15,196 nt of DNA, from NCBI RefSeq assembly GCF_000313135.1, contig NW_004457374.1, positions 13,082-28,277 of the forward strand, given 5' to 3'. The DNA comes from Acanthamoeba castellanii str. Neff (Eukaryota > Discosea > Longamoebia > Acanthamoebidae). Positions within the stretch are counted from its first letter, which is position 1, and every line of letters starts with the position of its first letter. Position numbers and translations under genes: made by a program. Under the pieces are notes generated by a model. The model did no database searches. It was not told the DNA's origin and was given only the letters and a program-made list of their open reading frames with translations. Below are positions 1-8,925 of this stretch, piece by piece.

Positions 1-1383
1 GCGCTGGCCGTACTGGCCGTAGGTGGTGACCAGGAACTTGAGCGCGGCCAGGTTGGAGAAGGAGTTCTTCTGGCGCGAGGTCTCCATCTCGTTGAGGATG
101 GTGAGGGTCGAGGCGGGCGAGTAGAGGGTGTAGGTCGCGCGGCCGCCGAACAGGGTGCGGCAGATGTCCATCAGCCGAAAGTCCTTGCTCGTGTCGGTGT
201 CTTCGACGTTGGACTTCTTCTTCCAGTAGCTGAAGGTGGTGCCCTTCATGCCCAGGATGGTGCAGAGCTCCTTCTTCATGAAGAGCGGCCCGCCGTCCGA
301 GTCGAACAGAACGTGGAGGTCGACCCCGGTGGCGAACGAGTGGCGCACCGGCGGCGGCAGCTGGAGCTGCGACGACGAGTGGAGCACGCGGCGCTGGAGC
401 TTCATGATGTAGTTGGTCGAGAAGCCGGTCTCGCGGATCACCTGGTCGCGGCTCTCCTTGTCGTTCTGCACGATCAGGTCGACGATGCTCTCGGGCGAGA
501 TGCCGCTCGCGGTGAGCGCCTCGAGCACCGGCTTCTCGATGTGGATGCACACCTCGCCGCCGTGCGGGTTGCGGGCCGTGACGGGGATCAGCTGCGCGTC
601 TTCGGGCGGGTCGTCCATCATCGGCACCCCGGCCGCGACCATGGTGGTCGCAGCAGAGAACGATCCGCGGCGCGGCGACGACATGGGCGATGATGTGGCG
701 GACGACGACGATGATGACGTGGCGGGCTCGGGGTACTCGAGCTTGACGCGCTTGGCGGGCGGCTCGACGCTTGAGGAGATGCTGGACCGGCGCGACGAAG
801 ATGCCGGCGTAGAAGAAGAGAAAGATGAACGGGGAGATGGTGTGGTCGACGTTGACGTTGAGTGGAGCGAGGCGAGGGTGGATGAGAGCGGCGGGAGGGA
901 GAAGGACGACCGGGGAGAGGAGAGACAGGAGAGGGGTGATGTGGGCATGGAGGTGGTTGAAGAAGACGTAGTGGAGAAGAAAGATGATGGAGGATGGATG
1001 CTGGCGGTGTAGTGTGTCGTGGCCGAGTGCTCGGCCGCCAGGGCGTCCTTCAGTGCATCCTTGGCGGAGAAGTGTGGACGGCTGCCGCGTTGCATCTTGG
1101 ATTCGCTCGGCGGAACGGATGATGAAGTTGAAGATGACGAAGAGCCGGGGCACGAAGCCAGCTGCACGAGCGAAGGGCGTTGTTGGTGCTTGTTGTTCTC
1201 GCTGGCGGGTTTGTCGTCGTTGCCCATCATCACGTTCCACGGAAGATGAGATTGATGCTTGAGGAGATGAGCTCCGTGGTGTGCAGTGGTGGCGGCAGAA
1301 GATGAAGCGGTGTGGTGGCCGGAGAGGCTCACCAGACCCTCGAGCGCCAGCTGTTCGTCGGGGATCGAAGCTCGTCTCTTCAT
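1..1383 (-). CDS. unrecognised nuclear-looking regulatory protein, 5' part, runs off left edge
   Basis: A single uninterrupted minus-strand frame runs from an ATG at 1383 to the window edge: 461 codons with no stop and no need for an intron. The protein starts MKRRASIPDEQ. Residues ~90-245 are Ser/Thr/Pro-rich and probably disordered. PPAKRVKLE at 208-216 is nearly identical in pattern to the classical monopartite NLS of c-Myc. RRxS sites fitting the basophilic (PKA-type) kinase consensus lie at S6, S201 (RRSS) and S241 (RRGS). From ~residue 270 the sequence becomes ordered and mixed in composition, and the segment around 360-385 (FMKKELCTILGMKGTTFSYW) could be a helix-turn-helix. I do not recognise the family; nuclear DNA- or chromatin-binding is an inference from the NLS. 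An in-frame ATG at 1491 would add 36 residues. I prefer 1383 because the stretch before it is not obviously protein-like, but the start is not settled. The stop lies outside the window. Confidence 0.75.
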   Translation of the reverse strand, partial: MKRRASIPDEQLALEGLVSLSGHHTASSSAATTAHHGAHLLKHQSHLPWNVMMGNDDKPASENNKHQQRPSLVQLASCPGSSSSSTSSSVPPSESKMQRGSRPHFSAKDALKDALAAEHSATTHYTASIHPPSSFFSTTSSSTTSMPTSPLSCLSSPRSSFSLPPLSSTLASLHSTSTSTTPSPRSSFSSSTPASSSRRSSISSSVEPPAKRVKLEYPEPATSSSSSSATSSPMSSPRRGSFSAATTMVAAGVPMMDDPPEDAQLIPVTARNPHGGEVCIHIEKPVLEALTASGISPESIVDLIVQNDKESRDQVIRETGFSTNYIMKLQRRVLHSSSQLQLPPPVRHSFATGVDLHVLFDSDGGPLFMKKELCTILGMKGTTFSYWKKKSNVEDTDTSKDFRLMDICRTLFGGRATYTLYSPASTLTILNEMETSRQKNSFSNLAALKFLVTTYGQYGQR

Positions 1384-1693
1384 GTCGTTGTGCTGTGCGT
1401 TTCTGGAGCGATGATCAGCGCGAGATGCGATTTGTGCCGCTACGAGATGATTTGTCGAATCCGAGTGTGTCGCGCGTGGTGCCAGCAGCATCCGTGAGTG
1501 GTTGCGTGACGTAACGAGATGTGGCGTGTGCGTGTGCGGTGCGTGCGTGCACACGTGCGGTGATGGTGTGAGTTTGGAGGTGTGAATGTCGGCCCCGAAG
1601 GCTACGGCTGCCTTCGTGGTAGGTGGTGGGGCAGCAGGTCGTGCGTGCAATGAAGTGGAGGAGAGCAAACCAGCGCAAGCCCGAGCGTCACCA

Positions 1694-1700
1694 ATTTATA
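1694..1700 (-). promoter_or_regulatory. TATA box of the leftmost minus-strand gene
   Basis: Read on the minus strand this is TATAAAT, followed by TGG. It lies 203-209 bases before the possible ATG at 1491 and 311-317 before the ATG at 1383. With the usual ~30-base spacing, transcription would start near 1665, giving a 5' leader of about 170-280 bases. No other good TATA match lies between the divergent genes on this strand. Confidence 0.55.
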
Positions 1701-1896
1701 GTGAGCTCATCACGACAAGGGACACTTCCGCACCGGTCACCACAGAAATGTCAGCCCTTTGGCGCTACCGCTTCTGGGAACAAACGAACGGATTTTCTAC
1801 CACTTCGTATTTTTCGTTTAGCGTCGGAGCCAACGGGAATTTTTAAAATCACGAAATTTCAGACGGGATTATTTTGGGCCAATTGGAAATTTTAAA

Positions 1897-1911
1897 CTTC
1901 GAGAATTTTCG
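1897..1911. promoter_or_regulatory. heat-shock-element-like motif
   Basis: The sequence CTTCGAGAATTTTCG contains three perfect alternating units, TTC-ga-GAA-tt-TTC. This is the arrangement bound by trimeric HSF in eukaryotes. A further two-unit match, GAAATTTC, lies at 1853-1860. The element is about 200 bases upstream of the minus-strand TATA box and about 520 upstream of the TANGO6 start, so the minus-strand gene is the likelier target. The match is seen directly; function is inferred. Confidence 0.4.
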
Positions 1912-2325
1912 ACAGAAGGTCGTGCAACCCGAAGAACGATCGGGTTCTGTCCCTTTTCTTCGCCTTTCGCCCTCATCTCGCTGACCTCTTGCCGCCGCCT
2001 CCAGGCAACTTACGTGGCGGTTTGACGTCGTGACAGAGAGCGGCGTCCATGACTCGCGCGCCGTGGTTCCGTCGGGAGGACTTCCTGACAGCTTCCGGCA
2101 CTAAAACCGAACCAGTCGGCCACGGCGGGATGACGGTGGCGACTCTTCGCTCACTTTCGTGCGGTGGTTCTGCGCCTGTCTAACGTCTGACAGAGGTGGG
2201 TGCGAACGTTTCCGTCGTCACTCGTCACTCACGCCTCTCGCTTCCAAGAAAACTCTCTTCCACGGCGGCGAAGAACAGGGACGAGTTCAGTTGTTCGTCA
2301 AGTTCGGCACTAAAATCCCAACAAA

Positions 2326-2336
2326 TTTGGCGCGAA
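2326..2336 (+). promoter_or_regulatory. E2F/DP-like site upstream of TANGO6
   Basis: TTTGGCGCGAA contains the perfect E2F consensus TTTGGCGC and lies 99-109 bases before the TANGO6 ATG, at a normal promoter-proximal distance. E2F-DP factors use this sequence in many eukaryotes. No TATA box is visible upstream of TANGO6, so a TATA-less promoter is plausible. Binding is inferred from the motif only. Confidence 0.4.
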
Positions 2337-2379
2337 CGTCACAATCTCAGGAAAAAAGAATTACGAATTTCTTTTCACA

Positions 2380-2424
2380 ATGAACAACGAAAGAAATCTG
2401 GAAATGGTTGTAATCATTTGTTGA
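2380..2424 (+). other. upstream ORF (14 codons) before TANGO6
   Basis: An ATG at 2380 in the context CACAATGA opens a 14-residue frame (MNNERNLEMVVIIC) that ends with TGA at 2422-2424, ten bases before the TANGO6 start at 2435. If the leader includes it, ribosomes would have to bypass it or reinitiate. The peptide resembles no known regulator. The transcription start is unknown, so this may lie outside the mRNA. Confidence 0.3.
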
Positions 2425-2434
2425 TTGCATTGCG

Positions 2435-5400
2435 ATGGAGGCTGGGGAGTGTGCGGCAGGCGTGCGAGAGGTCGTGGCATCCGTGCGCATCTTGGCCGAT
2501 CGATTGAAGGCGGCAACGAGTGCTGCCGCGGCAGTGCAGGAGGTGCAGCAGCCGGTGGATCACTGGAGCTTGGCTAAGGAGGGCCTGGGCCTTCTCTTCG
2601 CTTTGGGCGCAGCTGTACAGCACGAGAAGGGCACACACAACCTCACTGGTATGAGGGACACGAGAAATCCTTCCTTCTTGATTTCTTTCATCTCATTCCT
2701 TGCGTGCCGCCTTAGAGGCCAGCAGTAGTCTACCTGCAGCACCAAGTAGGAGACCTCGACTGGGGGAGGATGACGCTGCTGCACCACCCCCGCCATGGCA
2801 GTTGGGTTTGCAGGTGCGCTACTCGTTCAAAAGCAAAAGATGTTCATCCATCAAGTAGAGCACTTTTACTGAAGGAGCACTCGGTCTCGCTGGGCGCGGA
2901 CCACAGGATGAGCTGGCCGTACGGCAGGTGGTGCAGATGGTGGTCTGGTGGGGCATCCTCCCTTGCCTGGCCGAAGGCGTTGGCATCCCGTTGGATCAGC
3001 GCTTGCAGAACGCCTCCACCTGTACGTGGTCGTCGACTTTGTGAAGTCTTTGCCTGCCGTGGTGGTGAGAGCTCAGCCCGTTTTGTTCGTCGCGGTGTGC
3101 AGCAATGCGGCTGATTCCAGACCGGGTCGCCGATGATGCGCGCTTGTTCGAGTGCACCAAGGCGCTCGTCGATGTCACCTCGCGCACGGAGGAGCTCAGG
3201 GCCTACGTCCTGCCCACCTATCTTCCCGATATGATGGCCGCCCTCCTTCAGCTCGCCTACGGCCCTACGCTTTCGGCGCCGCCGGTCTGCTCCACACCCG
3301 AACCCGCATCATCGACGCCGGTGGAGCTCCGAGCTCAACCGGCTCAACCCGCCAAGGCTACTCCGGCCAGCGTCCTGTCGGCGTTCCTGCCGCAGGCCCG
3401 GGCGGCCAGCTCCACCAGCGACCAGCAGGAAAGCGCGACTACCCAACAAGCCCCCTCGCCGATGCAACAGTGGGCGTCGCCCGTTCTCGAAAGCAGCTTC
3501 ATCAAAGCGTACGCGCGCTCCACACTTTATCTTTGCTGTGTGTGCCCTAATCGCGCGTACATTTACGATGTCGTATGTTTCGCACAAAACGCGCTTCAGT
3601 GTGACACCGCAGGCGCTGGTGGCCTCGCTTCTGTTGCTCATGGGCGCCCCGAGTCGTCCGGCTCCTCGGTGGCTGTCGTCTCAATGCGGACACCTGCTCT
3701 CGCGCGCCCTCATGCGCCACGGAGGAGTCGCTGCAGTTCTCGCGCATCTGGGATCCGGCGGCGACCGTGCGTTCTCCCTCTCTGCGAGCCCAGCTCCAGA
3801 CCTTATCATCATTGCCTTCATCATAGCGCCCAGCCCGCAAACGTTGCTAACACCTGAGCCCGCCGAATGGAACCATTCGCGCGAAACACAGTGCCCGACG
3901 CGCTTCAGGCCAAGATCGTTCAAATCATCACCACTCCGCCCAAGCAGGTCCCCAAATCGGTGCGTCTCCCGCCCGCGACCGGCCAGTCTTCGCCCACTTG
4001 TCTCTGACTGAAGTGGTACATGGCAACGATGCGCGGTGGGGAACAGAAGTACTATGCGGCCGTGTGTCCGCAGCTGCGCGAGCTCGTGCACGTGCCGCAT
4101 GGGCACGACCAGGCGGAGGCGTACACGCGAATCGCGATCACGGCCGCGGGCAGGATGCTCGAAAAGCAGCCACTGCTGACCAAGCGCTACTTCCTCGACC
4201 CCATCCTCGCGCCGCTGGCCCTCTTCGCTCGATCGTCGGCCTTGCCTGCTGCCGCCCGTGGCAGTACCACCACCGACCTGATTCGAGAGCAGCCGCTCAT
4301 CAGGTCCCTGGAAAAGAAGCTGCCGGCCGATACGCCGCCGGCCGAGAGCGTCGAGATCGATGAGAAGACATTGTCGGCGTGCCTGGACGACCTGGAGAAG
4401 GTCATCTCCGCCCACAGCGCCAACGCCACTCTGAGCAACGCCGTCGCCGAAGGTATGAGACCACACCAGTTGAAAGCTGTACCGCGAGTACGTTCACAGC
4501 TGGATCATGACCCGGCGATGTGTGTGCGTCGTGGTGGTTACGCACAGTCATGCCAGCGCTGTTCCAGTTGTACTGCTACACGCGGCGCAGTCCGACGTCG
4601 CTCAAAGCCACGGTCACGTCGATCATGGACACCTTCTTCCTGGTGTCCGAGGGCAGCGCCACGGGGCAGGCGCTGAGGGACCTCATTCTGCCTCCCAGCC
4701 CCGACGCCTCCACGTCGTCGTTTGCGCTGGCCTTCGCGCCGGGGCCGACCGGCGGGGTGGTCATCAAACGAACAAAGAATCCGAGGTATGCTGCGTCAGC
4801 GCGTGCGTGCGTCGCTTAGTCACTAAACCGGTCGCGTGTGGTATGTGGGCGGGGCGAGTGCAGCCGTCGGGACTCGTACGGGGAGGCCGAGTGCGTGGTG
4901 GCGCTGCTCAAGGAGCTGGGTAACGAGCAGCTGATGGGCAACCTCTTCGTCGACCTCCTCAAGGCCTTTGTCGATATGCGCAGGCAAGACGTTGACCGCG
5001 AGATTGCAGCGCAAGGCGAGCCCCAAGGAGATGACGAAGAAGAAGAACACCAAACCGAGCGGTATGCCAACACGCTTGTGCGCGACAATCCCACCGCATT
5101 ATTGACCTGGTGTCGATTGCTGGCTTGCTTGTTTCCTACAGACACCTGGTGTTGCTGCACTTGTTGGCGTCGATGAGCGAAGGCCTGGGCGAGAAGCTCA
5201 TCCAAGACGTCGTGCAAGTGACCACCCTTCTTCGCGTACGCAGCCACCCACTGAACCAGCAATAAGGCTTGTTCGCCAAAAAATGGGTCACGCGATGACC
5301 CTGACACTAACGGATCGCCTGGCGTACGTATCAGGTGATGTTTGAGGGCGGCGATGAGGTGGTGGTGTCGCTGTGCTTGAGCATCCTGAGCGCTCTGCTC

Positions 5401-6857
5401 TCGGGACAGAAGATCAAGCTCAACCAGGCCGAGTCCATCTTGTTGCTCGACCTGCTGCCCTTCCTCGGCGAACTCAAGGTACCTTTTACGCACACGTACG
5501 CACACACGCGCGCACCCACACACTCGCACACTCGCCCACATCGTGACGCCACCACACATTGCACATTGGCGGCGGCGTACCAACGGTCGATTATCTGCGA
5601 CTGGCGATGCAGGATCACCCCGAGGAGCACATCAGCACTCTGGCCACGGAGCTGCACGTACGCATCATCGCACGAGATCGATCCTGGTTCAGCGACAGCA
5701 CCACAGAAACAGGTAACACACACGCACGCGCGCTCACAGTGACGCATCTTCTTCCGCGCGTATCTAATCCACGACACGATCGCGCGCGCACACAGAAACG
5801 CCGTCGCTGTTCCGCAAGGACGTGGAGCAGATACTGGCGGAGCTCCGGGACCCGCTGCTGCCGGTGAGAGCGCAGGCCCTGGTCGCCCTGCGCAAGCTGG
5901 TGCTGGCCAAGGACGAGTTCGCGCGGGCCAACCGGGACAAGATTCTCGACATCTTCCAGACCCAGCTTCGCGACTCGGATAGGTTCATCCTCCGCGCCGC
6001 TCGTCGCCTTCACTCTTGCAGTGTTGGCTGACATCGACACACACGACACACATGACACACACGACACACACGACATACACGATAGCTATCTCTATTATGC
6101 GGCGATGCGGGGATTGGGAGCCCTGGGCGACATCTTTCCCGAGGAGATCATTCCGGTCTTGGTCAAGTCCTTCCTGGACGAATCCCTGATCGAGGACACT
6201 CGGCTCAAGCTGGGCGAGACCCTTGTGCGCGTGTGTGAACGATGCGGAGAGACACTCCCCAAATACGGTACACGACACGACACGACCCACGACACGACAC
6301 ACCACCGCGCAACTCGTTTTTGTGCTGACGAAGCGAGTCGGGCGGGTGAGGGCAGGCCACCATTTTGTGAGCACCTTTCTCGCGGGTGCGCAGAGCACGT
6401 TGTCCAACCTGCGCGCCAGCTCCCTCTCCAACCTGGCCAGCGTGTGCGAGCTCATGCGATTTTCGCTTCACCCTTTCATCCACGGTACCGCCCTGCGAAC
6501 GCACGACACGACACGACACACACAGCACACTGACCGTGTGCGTGTGCGGTCGCAGACATTGTCAACGTGCTTGCCGAGCGGCTGCGAGGCGACCCAAGCG
6601 CGGACGTGCGCCTGGGTTGCCTGTTCGTGCTCTCGCGCCTGTTCGCGGGCATGGGCGTCGAGTCGCTCGAGCTGCTGGCCGAGCGCCTCAAGGAGATCCA
6701 TCAGCTGCTGCGCCACACAAGCGAGATCGACGTCGACGCCGGCGTGCGCGGGCGTGCGCGCGAGGTGCTGGGGCTCATGAACGACATCACCCGCGCCGTG
6801 TTCCAACAACGTCCGCCCATGCGCGATGACCACATACTCAACGTCGTTCAATCCTGA
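2435..6857 (+). CDS. tango6: TANGO6/Rtp1 homologue, HEAT-repeat protein, 16 exons
   Basis: Homologue of animal TANGO6 (TMCO7) and yeast Rtp1, an alpha-solenoid protein implicated in assembly and nuclear import of RNA polymerase II and in Golgi organisation. My exons: 2435-2648, 2716-2813, 2907-3021, 3103-3508, 3600-3766, 3859-3959, 4014-4452, 4557-4785, 4864-5061, 5142-5235, 5335-5478, 5613-5712, 5796-5982, 6086-6267, 6356-6484, 6556-6857. All 15 introns are GT-AG (54-134 bases), phases agree throughout, and the sum is 3,105 nt, or 1,034 aa, close to the ~1,100 aa of animal TANGO6. Family landmarks seen are ALFQLYCYTRRS (exon 8), GLGALGDIFPEEIIPVL (exon 14), and LRASSLSNLASVCELMRFS (exon 15), the C-terminal RTP1_C2 signature, followed by amphipathic HEAT-like helices to the stop. 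A Ser/Pro/Gln-rich loop lies in exon 4. Least certain are the exon 5/6/7 borders (the 54-base intron 3960-4013) and the donor GTTCAT at 5983. Confidence 0.85.
5985..6530 (+). repeat. ACACGAC-type repeats in three consecutive TANGO6 introns
   Basis: Imperfect reiterations of ACACGAC/ACGACAC occur at about 6036-6080, 6270-6302 and 6500-6528, each entirely within a different intron (5983-6085, 6268-6355, 6485-6555). Two earlier introns (5479-5612 and 5713-5795) carry looser CACACG tracts. The repeats stop at the predicted acceptors, which supports the exon model. Confidence 0.7.
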
Positions 6858-6862
6858 CGGCA

Positions 6863-6883
6863 TGTGTCGTGTGTCGTGTGTCG
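6863..6883 (+). repeat. three tandem copies of TGTGTCG after the TANGO6 stop
   Basis: Three exact 7-base units lie five bases downstream of the TANGO6 stop codon. They sit in the 92-base spacer before the next same-strand gene and are followed by an A-rich tract (6893-6922). This is the reverse complement of the repeat word found in the TANGO6 introns. Confidence 0.7.
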
Positions 6884-6949
6884 TGCGGCGGGCAAAACAA
6901 AAAGAAATTAAAAAACAAAAAAACGCCATTTAAATTGACAACACATCAG

Positions 6950-8238
6950 ATGGAGGATGAGGGAGAGCGGCACGAGATCGAGGCTGTGGAGGTGAACCCC
7001 TACGATGTGCGCGTGTTGGTGCTGAACTACTTGCTGCACCACTGCTACGTGGACACCGCACAGGCGTTCATCGAGGCCTGTAATCTGCATGAAGAGGGTA
7101 AGATGCTTCGTGTGGCCGTGCAACAACGAAAAGGTGAGTCCCTTCATCCTTGCGTGGCTAGGTGGAGCACGTCGTGCTTCCTCCTCTAGCCTTCTGCTTT
7201 ATTTTACTCTCTCTTCATCATCTCAAACATTTTCTACACTCTGCTGATTCTCTTTCTCATCTTTTTGGCTCACCTGCTCAGACATCGTAGACTTGGTTCG
7301 TGGGGGAGCGATCGACGAGGCCATCAAGCTCATACGCTCAGCCTTTCCGCAGCTGCTGGACAAGCACCCGGAGGTGCGGTTCAAGCTGCTGTGCCAGCGC
7401 TTCATCGAGCTCATCCGACAGCGCAAGAAGGAGGAGGCCCTCCTCTTCGCCCAGAAGGAGTGGAGCCCGCACGCCAAAGACGATCCCTCGCTACTCGACG
7501 AGCTGCAGGTGCGCATTCGATGATTCCTCTTCACGTTTTTGGCCTCTTCTTCTTCTTCATGTAGCCGCCAGCCCTCATCGCCATGATCGTGTGTAGGACG
7601 TGTTTGCGCTGATCGCGTACGAGGACCCGGAGACGAGTCCGGTGTGCCAGTACATGGCGGAGGACTACAAGGACCAGATCGCGCTCCGCGTCAACAGCGC
7701 CATCCTCGGTACGACCACTACTCCTCGACTACTACTCCCTGATCCCTCATCATCACCGCCATCATCTCTACCGCTACAGAGCACCACGGCTTGGCGGGCG
7801 AAGCGGCGCTCGAGGTGGTGTTGCGCCACTTGGCCGCCCTGCGGCAGGTCATGGCCGAAGGCAGACGCGCCAGCGGCGGCGGCAGCAGCAAGGTGCGTCC
7901 AGAGGTCACGCGGTACACGACTCGTGGTGGTCGTGCAGCTGATGGAGTGGGTGAGTGCTGTGGTGCGCGCAGGGCGCAGCACCGGCGTGGAGCCTCCGGG
8001 CGTACCTCGACAGACACCACGAGTGATGAAGAACCGCCACTACCACGCAGCCGTAGTCGTGCGCGTGGATGAAGGATGAGCTCGCGCGAGGCTTCTACAT
8101 GTACAGATCTCAGAATTAGATACAACGATCGATTATTTTCATGCTTGTAGGCATTTGGCCATTCTTCCGCAGGCTCTCCCCTTCCTCCAATTCGAAGAAA
8201 AGGCTGCGCAGATCGAGGATGGCCAGCTCAATGTCTAA
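6950..8238 (+). CDS. gid8: LisH-CTLH-CRA protein, GID8/TWA1-like CTLH E3 ligase subunit
   Basis: Scaffold subunit of the GID/CTLH ubiquitin ligase, which in yeast degrades gluconeogenic enzymes and acts in nucleus and cytoplasm. Exons 6950-7133, 7282-7508, 7597-7708 and 7780-7892 are secure: GT-AG and phase-consistent. LisH lies at residues ~17-49 (VRVLVLNYLLHHCYVDTAQ), CTLH at ~60-113 (the hallmark QRFIELIRQRKKEEALLFAQ) and CRA at ~115-205 (VFALIAYEDPETSPV, then RVNSAILEHHGL). I prefer a terminal exon at 8173-8238 ending TAA, after a good pyrimidine-rich acceptor. It encodes ALPFLQFEEKAAQIEDGQLN plus V, which resembles the short tail of GID8 proteins and gives 233 aa against 228 in human. 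The alternative is a 7893-7972 intron and an exon at 7973-8026 ending ...WSLRAYLDRHHE (229 aa). RanBPM relatives share the architecture, but no SPRY domain is present. The ATG is 92 bases past the TANGO6 stop. Confidence 0.8.
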
Positions 8239-8355
8239 AGGGCAACGGGTGATGGAAACCGCTAAAAATGAGTGTAAAGTCAGGGGGGATGCGAATCATC
8301 GTGGAGGTTAAGAATCGTAGTTTAGTGTGAAGTGAAGATGAACCAATTGGATCGC

Positions 8356-8793
8356 TTATTTGGCAGCGGGGTTGGTGACGAGGTAGCTGACGGCATCCTC
8401 GATGGTCTGGATCTTGTCAGCCTGCTCCTCGGGGATTTCGATGCAGAACTCGTCCTCGAGACCAAGCACGAGCTCGACAGTGTCGAGCGAATCGAGACCG
8501 AGGTCGTTGATGAAGTGCGACTTCTCGTTCACGGCATTGGGGTCGACCTTGTGGAAATTCTTCACCACCTTGATGACCCGCTCCCTGGCGTCGGCCTCCG
8601 ACAGACCGGCAGCAGCGCCGTAGTGCCTCCTCTGGTAATCGAAGGTCGTGATGGCATCGCTCCTCCTCGCGAAGGTGGTGGAGAGGGCAGCAGATGAGGA
8701 AATGGAGGAGAATCTGAGGGAAGAGGCGACGGGCGCGAAGGCGGGGGCACGGGCCGACGCGCGGAGCAAAGCGGGGCGAGCGATGCGGTTCAT
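8356..8793 (-). CDS. mitochondrial acyl carrier protein (NDUFAB1-type)
   Basis: Intronless, 145 aa. Carries acyl chains on a 4'-phosphopantetheine arm for mitochondrial fatty-acid and lipoate synthesis. It is also known as a subunit of respiratory complex I and a partner of LYR proteins in Fe-S assembly. Residues 1-~55 are rich in Arg, Ala and Ser with almost no acidic residues, a typical mitochondrial presequence. The mature ACP domain (~62-141) contains the attachment motif DLGLDSLDTVEL with the modified serine at S102, then the acidic helix (EDEFCIEIPEEQADKI) and the final TIEDAVSYLV helix. Length and layout match mitochondrial ACPs. It converges with the GID8-like gene and diverges from the GTPase gene at 9002. 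Identification is firm; the start is the only sensible ATG. Confidence 0.96.
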   Translation of the reverse strand: MNRIARPALLRASARAPAFAPVASSLRFSSISSSAALSTTFARRSDAITTFDYQRRHYGAAAGLSEADARERVIKVVKNFHKVDPNAVNEKSHFINDLGLDSLDTVELVLGLEDEFCIEIPEEQADKIQTIEDAVSYLVTNPAAK

Positions 8794-8925
8794 TGTATTT
8801 ATGATTACGCCGATGTGTGGGGTGGGACGCTACGCAAAATCAAAATCTGGCAGACAGCACGCGAGAAAGCCAGCCAAGAAACGAAGCCACACGAAGAAAT
8901 TTTTGCAGACATAGTCGACCTGATT

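Larger units (their letters stand above)
1492..2434. other. divergent intergenic/promoter region
   Basis: About 940 bases lie between the minus-strand gene at 1-1383 and TANGO6 at 2435. I see no convincing coding frame; the open frames here are short and lack the G/C third-position bias of the real genes. The part at 1800-1910 is much more AT-rich than its surroundings and repeats GAATTT-like words. The region holds the TATA box, a heat-shock-like element, an E2F-like site and an upstream ORF, listed separately. The phrase CGGCACTAAAA occurs twice, near 2097 and 2306. Confidence 0.6.

Noticed and set aside
413..1012. Plus-strand open frames opposite the leftmost gene, Asp/Glu-rich
   Set aside because: They are antisense images of Ser/Thr codons in the uninterrupted 461-codon minus-strand frame.
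3003..3104. Apparent double frameshift in TANGO6, with a second frame reading AERLHLYVVVDFVKSLPA
   Set aside because: A GTACGT donor at 3022 and the GTGTGCAG acceptor ending at 3102 give an 81-base intron that joins phase 1 to phase 2 exactly, so no frameshift is needed.
7939..7972. A 22-base intron (7951-7972) in the GID8-like gene
   Set aside because: Far shorter than any other intron here; a single 80-base intron or the distal acceptor explains the sequence better.
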